From: Filobasidium wieringae
Lineage: Eukaryota > Basidiomycota > Tremellomycetes > Filobasidiales > Filobasidiaceae
NCBI GenBank assembly: GCA_001600055.1
Contig: BCIV01000020.1
Coordinates: 90,309 to 154,308 of the forward strand
Reading direction: 5' to 3'
DNA: 64,000 bases
Shown: positions 57,692-64,000 of the stretch, piece after piece
Position numbering within the stretch: the first letter of the stretch is position 1
Layout: each line of letters starts with the position of its first letter
Notes under the pieces: generated by a model
What the model saw: the letters and a program-made list of their open reading frames with translations, nothing else
The model's database searches: none
What the model was told of the DNA's origin: nothing
Translations under genes and position numbers: made by a program

Positions 57692-58577
57692 TTCGATAAA
57701 GTTGTGCTAGGTAAGTAGTTTTCGTTGAGCCGGAAGTTGAATGTCAACAAGGTGGCCAGTCGAGCGTCATCACATCTCACGATCAGAACGCTTTATACAA
57801 CGATCTTCAGGATGAATGCTTGCTCATGTTATTCAGCTGCTGATCAATTATGAAATACCACCATACTATGCCTCCTCCATCGCGTCTCTTGACAGTTGTA
57901 TTGTACTACATGACCAACCAAACCGTATTCCTTTGGCCATGCGTGAGAGCGCGAAAGCCAAGCCGAAGTGAAACATGTGCGAACAAAGCGGGAGCTGATC
58001 AAGCAGATTGATGATTGTTGATAAGCCGAGCGGCCATGAGTGATAACAAACCCTGGGTTCGTCTTTACGTTTGTCATGAATACGTAGTCAAGACTGTGTT
58101 GATCATTATCATAGCCCAAGGACTATCGTGCCCGTTTGACAGAGAGCCTTTTCAAAGTGGTCCTCAAAACGGATTGCGACCTGGGACGAGTCGCTTGTGC
58201 CAGATCTGCTCACGCGGGCTGACCTTTGCTTTGGTGTGTGGTTTGATCAGGCATTCTAAAACCCTTCGATCTCGTCGCTGCGAACCATGGGAACCTATGG
58301 ACGACGTGGCATACTATGTATGCTTTTGCATCCGCCCCCGATTTGGCCCTGAAATGTCGTAAAATGTCGTCATCCGAAGCGAACCTATGGGAATAAGATA
58401 GAAGTAACGAGTTAGATATGAAGCGGGAGAAGATGACGATCAAGCGTTGTCGATCACGTGATCAACGACCGACAACATCTCACCTTAGCTCTCACGATCT
58501 GAGAATCCACTTTGCTCGAATCATGGCTTCCAGTTCATCCTGCAGCCTAGCTGTAAGAAGCAACTTGATGTCCATGG
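57692..58577. promoter_or_regulatory. Divergent intergenic region, dehydrogenase and USB1
   Basis: About 885 bp between divergent start codons, with no supported gene. A 12-bp palindrome GATCACGTGATC lies at 58452-58463, about 115 bp before the USB1 start. Confidence 0.45.
58452..58463. promoter_or_regulatory. E-box palindrome GATCACGTGATC
   Basis: Perfect 12-bp palindrome around CACGTG upstream of USB1. Confidence 0.45.
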
Positions 58578-59873
58578 ATGGGTCTGATACAATACAGTGA
58601 TTCTGATTCTGATGGCGTCGATTGTGCCTCACCTAAAGAAGGTAATCTGAAGCGATCAAACAGCGAACAAGTAGATCAACATGGGCCAACGAAGAAGTAA
58701 GCTAGTCGGTCACACCGCATGTCATATAAATTTGCCGACATCAGGATCCGATCCAATAGAGTGAAAAAGGTTCTTCCCAAGCTGGGCGATTCATTTCGAG
58801 TAGGTAAGCGTTCGAGACGTCTCGCTATGGGAATATCAACCTCTCAGACATTTCTCGAATAGCACCGAAAGATGACCCGACGAAACATCAAGGTCGAGTT
58901 CGTTCAAGACCTTGGGTTCAGGGAGATTACAATGCGCATGTGTATTTGAGCAGTGAGTATATATTGTGTTACGAACGATCCGAATAAGACTATGGGACTT
59001 ATCCTGTCTTTTCGACAGTCAGGCCTTCAAAACAATTGAAGTCCGTTCTAGAACAAGTCATCGCAAGGGTCAACGAGATCCTCAAGCAGACCAGTAGTCG
59101 AGAAGATTACCAAACTCATCCTTTATTCATTCCCAACGAACCTGGTTCCGATCCAAACACCTCACTTAGCCCCGATCTACACGTCTCTCTCTCACATCCA
59201 CTTCCCCTGCGTGCACACCAGATCTCTGCATTTCATACTCATATAGAGAGGACGTTGAGGGAGAAGAAGAATACTCCGAACTCTCTATTGAAGGGGATCA
59301 GGCTTGGATTGAACGGTGGATGGAGAGCGTATATGAACGGTGTTCAAAATGGACCGAGCGGGGATCAAGAACGGGAAGACATATCGTTCACTGAGGAAGA
59401 ACCCAATAAACCTATAGAAGAGGAGCGTTCAGGGAATAATCTCTTGACCACTCTCGGGAAGAAAGGAACTGGTAAAAGAAGCAGAGCATTCCTGGCCCTT
59501 AAAGTGGGAGCCGGACACACAGAAGTCAGTCTCTTCTACAAGACGCACACCAAACAATACAACTGACTTGACGCTAAAACCACCACAGCTCGAACGAATA
59601 CAAAAAGAGATTTTAGACCCGTTTTTGAAACTATATCATCTGCCTACATACCACGCCGATCCGGAATTCCATACCAGTTTCGCTTGGAGCTTGTTACTTG
59701 ACTCGGAAGTCGGAGCAAAGGATCTTTCCACCCCGTTCACGCAGGACCTCCTGGAATTGCTGGGAACAGAATTCGATGAGCGGTTGAGAGATGCGTTACC
59801 TAGGAGCGGATGGGAAGTAGAGAGCATCTATGTCAAGGTTGGGAAGATCGTTAAACGGTACGATCTCGGATGA
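58578..59873 (+). CDS. USB1: U6 snRNA 3'-end phosphodiesterase
   Basis: 2H phosphoesterase that trims and caps the 3' end of U6 snRNA with a 2',3'-cyclic phosphate. It starts at ATG 58578 (MGLIQYSDSDSDG, the M-x-L-x-YSxSD start seen in this family). Exons give KVLPKLGDSFRV, a HQGRVR segment leading into DYNAHVYLS, then the long exon from 59036 with the first HxS motif in LHVSLSHPLPLR and HTHIERTLREK. The last exon holds the second HxS in EFHTSFAWSL and the C-terminal VKVGKIVKRYDLG. Both catalytic HxS motifs are present. A poorly conserved Glu-rich insert sits between them. About five introns. Confidence 0.9.
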
Positions 59874-60278
59874 GGTCTCCAGCATCGCTTGATTTCCTCT
59901 TGTCAAATCAAGGATAGTATCCGCAGTCCTCATAGCTTGCTGAAAAAATCTCCCATCTTGCAAAGAAGGATGTCTACGGCCATCTTTGAGAAGTGAAGCT
60001 CTTTGATTAGAGACTTTTCCACTCGTGTCCTATGTAGAGCATTTCTCGGCGACCAACGGAGGAGACTGCTTGAAGCAGACAGGATTTCACGACTTGAAAG
60101 AGCTTGTCTTGCAACCCTTTTACCTGTACTGCTAGCCATGTCGTGTTCCGCATGTGATTACCGAATACGAACTGTACAATCTCCATGACCATTATGTCGA
60201 GATGCCAGCTGTGAGCTCGACTTGCCGAGTTCGGTCCAACGGATCGGCTGTCACCTCTGGGCCTCGACTGGAATGTCA
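59874..60278. other. Convergent intergenic region, USB1 and palmitoyltransferase
   Basis: About 400 bp with no recognisable gene; the short minus-strand frame at 59930-60139 has no family features. It probably holds both 3' ends. Confidence 0.4.
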
Positions 60279-61932
60279 TCATCGCCAAACATCCTCTGCC
60301 CGCTCGTCATCCCAAAACCCACCGCCACCACCTTCGTCGTCTGTCAGTTCACCCTCGTCTTCGTCTCCTATAACGATATTACTTCGCGAATCGGGGGAAC
60401 CACCATAAAGCGCTTCTCGTTTTCGAGATAGAGCGACAGGGTGAAGGGGGAAGCGCCAACCCGTCACTGCAGGCGGATACCGGAACGGAAGGACAGCTGT
60501 GTAGTATGGACTAACCGTGGCGCCAAGTTAGGTGCGGCGTACAAAATGGTACAAGCTTGCCTACTCACAGTCGACCGGGCCCCACATTGAAGAAAAACTC
60601 TAAATTACCTCTCTTTCCAAGATCATAAGGGTTGATGTAGATCTGGGTGACAGAGAAATACCGTCAGCTGGGCCACTTGATATTTAAATCACAAAGTTTG
60701 GACTAACCATTCCTCGTTCTTTTGCCTTCTTCATAAAGTAATCGTTATCATGACCCTCGATACTCGTTTCTCCCCGTACTATCAGATACAGGTGCCATCC
60801 AAGCAACATTGGTACGGCGATCCCTATAACTCATCGGTCTCAGCATTAAGTGATACCAGAGTCTTGTCGTACAACTTACCTATCGCCACCGCCAAGATGT
60901 AAATCAAGGTGAAAAGGATCGATGGAGTCGTGGCAGGCCACTGCACGAGATGTCTTTTAGCCGTCTGGCCTTCCTGAACGAGCGATCAAAAGGACGTACG
61001 ACTGGCTTATAGGCTATACTGACCCAGAAATCTTGGTACCCAAGAGTAGCAAAGGTCCAGCATGCTATAGACAGCCAGATCCTGGAGAGGGCAACCTTAA
61101 CATTGTCACAATCCGTCAGAACGTCACTTTTACTCACATGAATGATACAAAGTATCGTTGGTTATAAAGCCCGACCTAAAGTAGCAAGAACATCGTTAAT
61201 CTCCCATGTCGAACTATAAATTTGATCAATCCGACTGACACATTGGTTTATCCCTTCTAACAGGAAGTACCGCTTCAGCAAGGGAGCTCTCCGAAACTTG
61301 GGATCAACACAACGAGCTCTTACAGGGGCAGTGGTGATCCATCATCAGGACACAACTTCGGCATACTTTACAGTGATGTGTTCGCTGAACAACGGTTCAA
61401 TAAGCCGGCTCATCATCATGGGAATTTTGCAATGAACTTACCAATGGCTTAGGTCCTGAACATCTTCCGCATTTTCGTAATCTGTCACCTCCCCAAGTTC
61501 CATCTGCGAAGACGACCTGCTCGTCTGAGGCGTTGATCGCTCCTTTTGCCTTTGTGATCATCCATGGTGCCTCTCGTTTCACTTCTTCTACTACGATCTC
61601 AGGGTTACCAGCGGGCACTGTGGTCGCGTAATAGTATTGTCCATATAGATTAGACAGGATCAATCCTGCTATCGGTGTAAATAATAGCTTCGTGACTGTC
61701 AAAGGCTTGTGTATGAGGATGACATCAACTGCAGCAACAACGACTCAGTAAATTGAAGTCGGACTCGGCGTCTTCAATTTAGCTCACCGAATGATATCCC
61801 CCCCAACACTATCAGCACCCAACATATAGTCACAAAGACGGGCCCTGCAGCTCCTGTCAATCTATCCGCGAAATGCTCTAGCGACTTGAAACAACGGATC
61901 GCCAGGGTTCCGGAAGTCCGTACCAGTGGCAT
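60279..61932 (-). CDS. DHHC palmitoyltransferase
   Basis: Membrane enzyme that attaches palmitate to cysteines. The likely start is ATG 61932; an in-frame ATG at 62022 is possible, with an intron-like sequence between them. N-terminal segments include GAAGPVFVTICWVLIVLGG (membrane helix), LLFTPIAGLILSNLYGQYYY (second helix), then TTVPAGNP and KCGRCSGPKP. The cysteine-rich domain continues as CRSCVLMMDHHCP with the DHHC motif. Splicing then gives WINQCV and GLYNQRYFVSFM before the third membrane helix region. The C-terminus is acidic and Gly-rich (GDEDEGELTDDEGGGGGFWD), with stop at 60279. The N-terminal form recalls ZDHHC16/Pfa3-like enzymes. At least eight introns. Confidence 0.87.
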
Positions 61933-62179
61933 TTGGGAAGGTACTGATCTGAACTTAAAGAAATGCTTGTAAGAATATAGGGTACTTGTTACACTTGACA
62001 GGAGGAGTCTGTGACTGCTCATCTGCTCAACGGGCTCAAGGAGGTCAAGATCACTCAAATTGTAAACAAACCGGACCCAACTTAGTAAGCTCTAGTAAAT
62101 AATTCAGCTAAGTGGGTGAATAGTGTATCATGATCGTCATGTTCGTTACTGGTCATACAAGAAATCACAACCTCCTTGA

Positions 62180-64000
62180 TCAAGCTTCGAGCAGACCCTG
62201 ACATGTGCCTTCGACGTCTACGATTTCCTTTGGTGCGTTGGCCGACAGATTGTACGGTCCGTTGGGTGTAAAAGCGATAGCGTCCTATACCGTGGCGGGA
62301 TTGATCAGTCGGAATTGATTGCATGTAAGGATAACATTGTCACCCACCTCTATCCGTACTCCCAATCCATGGAATGCCTTCGGGAACGAATCGTCTGTAG
62401 GCACATAGCAACCAGGCTCGACAGTAATGACGTTTCCTGCTACCAGAGGTCCGCTTCGACTGTACGATGAACAGTCATGGAGGTCACTCCCAAGGTGGTG
62501 AGAGATGAAATGTGGGTACTGCGGTGTTCAAGACAGATTTTAATTGAAATTTTATTCATCGAAACGACATTTGAAATCCGGCTTACCAGTCTCCTCTCAA
62601 CATCCCCCGTATATAGCTTAAATCCGATCTGCCTCAGTTCTTCAGTCAAAAGGCTACAACCTGATCACAAATTCCGTATCAGTTTCGTTGATCAACACAG
62701 GTGTCCTCCTGGAACTTACTGATCCTGTGTAGCTCGTTCATCCCAATCTCATCCTCTACTGTACACCTTTTCACGCATTCCTTCTGCACATTCAGTACGG
62801 CTTGATATAAGTCACGCTGGGGATCCGTGAATTTCCCAGAAACCGGGAAGGTTCTTGTGATATCGGAAGCGTAATGCGAATACTCGCATCCTGCGTCTAT
62901 GAGGACTAATTCATTCTGCTTAAGGGTCTGGTCGTTTTGTGTGTAATGAATCACGCAGGCGTTGGCACTGATTGGCGTGAAGGCAAGGTCAATCAGTTTT
63001 CCCCTCATTAGCATCCGAGTTAATTGTCACTTACCCAGAAGCGACAACAGGAACGTAAGCTCCCCTCTCAGATCCCTTCATTGCGCACCTATACTCGAAC
63101 TCGGCAGCTAACATCCCCTCGGTCCATCCCACCTCGCTCTGCATCCCCTTAGTCGCAGCTCTCATGACACCCGCATGAGCTTCACTAGAGATATCTCCTG
63201 CTCGTTTCATCAAGGCGATTTCCGCAGGAGACTTTATTATCCTGAGTTTCTCTACTTCGGGTGCCAGAGGTTTCGCCGACTTTCCTTCCAGTAGAGCATG
63301 TAAAGTCAAATGAGGCGGAGTAGTCGGGGTAGAAAATAGACCAGAAGTGGAGTTGGTCAGTAACTTCCCCAATCCACTTCCGGCCCTGTTCTTCCTCAAT
63401 TTGGTCCCTCCCGAAGGATAAGGACTACTAGCAGCCGAAGGCGATGCTAATGGCGGTAGTTCAGCGAACAACTCCCCTTCACTCGCTACCAAGCTACTTA
63501 GATGGTCGGCGAATTGAGTATTAGGGTAAGCTGCATCCGCTTTGAACAGGGAGATGGCGTTCTCAGGACCGGTACGGGAGCCTTCCCATTGTTCTTCATG
63601 GGCGTCCTTAGGAGGAACGTAGAGAGTGTAGGTGTATCCTCTTGAGGTAGACGGTTTGCTCTCTTCAAGCCCAATCTAATCAGTGGTATCCTCCCTCCAG
63701 ACCAAAAATTAGAGCTCACCTAGAACTAAGATAGAGTCAGGTTCCTGGAAACCTGTCAGATAGAAAAAGTCTGTGGCTGATGAGGATAGGGGTAGATGTT
63801 AGATCGAAAATCAATGGAGCCCATGTAGAGGAAGAGAGAGACGCACATTGACGGAATTTATAGCTGTGCATGCGTACAAGGAGAAGCGGAGGATTAGCGT
63901 CACGCCGTCGAGCCATCTTATCGGATTGCCGATTTCCTACTCACAAAATCTCTATTGAAGCGTTCCAAGCGTTATCCAACCCGTAAGCTTCCTGGCTGTA
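62180..64000 (-). CDS. ICP55: Xaa-Pro aminopeptidase, Icp55/XPNPEP3 type (5' end at or past the window edge)
   Basis: Metallopeptidase M24 that in yeast mitochondria trims one residue from imported proteins after presequence removal. Readable exons, 5' to 3': a segment at the edge with YGLDNAWNASIEI, MARRRDANPPLLLVRMHSYKFRQ, DFFYLTGFQEPDSILVLG, the variable linker, LRIIKSPAEIALMKRAGDIS, GWTEGMLAAEFEYRCAMKG, then LIDAGCEYSHYASDITRTFP with two metal-binding Asp, then VEPGCYVP, GLGVRIEDAIAFTP and a C-terminus ending CQGLLEA at 62180. The FFYLTGF and DAG...SDITRTFP motifs are diagnostic. The start codon cannot be fixed because the window ends. Confidence 0.88.

Noticed and set aside
57844..58443. 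Short frames in the dehydrogenase-USB1 intergenic region
   Set aside because: Overlapping frames on both strands, no recognisable domains and no credible splice structure.
1..64000. CRISPR array, rRNA operon, bacterial-type operons or an obvious biosynthetic cluster
   Set aside because: None is visible. The window is eukaryotic, with spliced, independently oriented genes.

Overview
This is a gene-dense piece of a fungal nuclear genome. Almost every gene is cut by several short introns (about 50-65 nt, GT-AG). The proteins look basidiomycete: the thymidylate synthase, the ADP/ATP carrier and the splicing style point to a basidiomycetous yeast of the Tremellomycetes (Cryptococcus/Kwoniella/Tremella relatives). 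That placement is an inference from protein resemblance, not from a search. Gene models were built by eye by joining open frames across plausible splice sites, so internal boundaries are approximate unless stated.

Layout. 1-3250 is a nest of transposon debris: a broken Ty1/copia pol on the minus strand, interrupted at 1940 by an LTR-like repeat, then AT-rich repeat-derived DNA with a 31-bp minisatellite. 3832-7158 is a P-loop NTPase-like protein of unknown role. 7400-8302 is dephospho-CoA kinase. 8836-19885 is one giant gene, the CSF1/BLTP1 bridge-like lipid-transfer protein. 20018-22910 is mitofusin FZO1. 23225-25224 is a Tc1/mariner element whose transposase is split by a solo LTR (23544-24344) with a perfect 5-bp target duplication. 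Then come a Zn2Cys6 transcription factor (25267-27900), a DUF2235 hydrolase (28404-30309), a Yippee protein (30451-31086), an ADP/ATP carrier with a shortened first loop (31655-33308), a HAD phosphatase (33367-34847), a quinone oxidoreductase with two possible starts (35144-36878), an X-family DNA polymerase of the Pol mu/Pol4 type (36950-39867), the DEAD-box helicase ROK1 (40141-42307), a protein kinase (42674-44217), a mitochondrial rhomboid protease (44660-46153) and YAE1 (46238-46774).

47375-54 kb is GC-rich and has fewer introns: an MTQ2-type methyltransferase fused to a long disordered N-terminus, mannose-6-phosphate isomerase and thymidylate synthase. A second, nearly identical solo LTR lies at 53902-54705 (target duplication AAGAC). 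It abuts a small candidate TALE-homeodomain-like gene and an intron-containing tRNA-Thr(AGU) whose 3' end is partly duplicated downstream. The right end holds a short-chain dehydrogenase, the U6 snRNA phosphodiesterase USB1, a DHHC palmitoyltransferase and an ICP55-like aminopeptidase that runs into the window edge.

The genes are mostly housekeeping and do not form a cluster. Several serve mitochondria (FZO1, the ADP/ATP carrier, the PCP1-like rhomboid, ICP55 and possibly the oxidoreductase). The clearest unusual items are the nested transposons with exact target duplications, the MTQ2 fusion, the P-loop protein beside the transposon nest, the DUF2235 hydrolase, the tRNA 3'-end duplication and the homeodomain-like gene beside a solo LTR. 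Four upstream regions share the E-box TCACGTGA.
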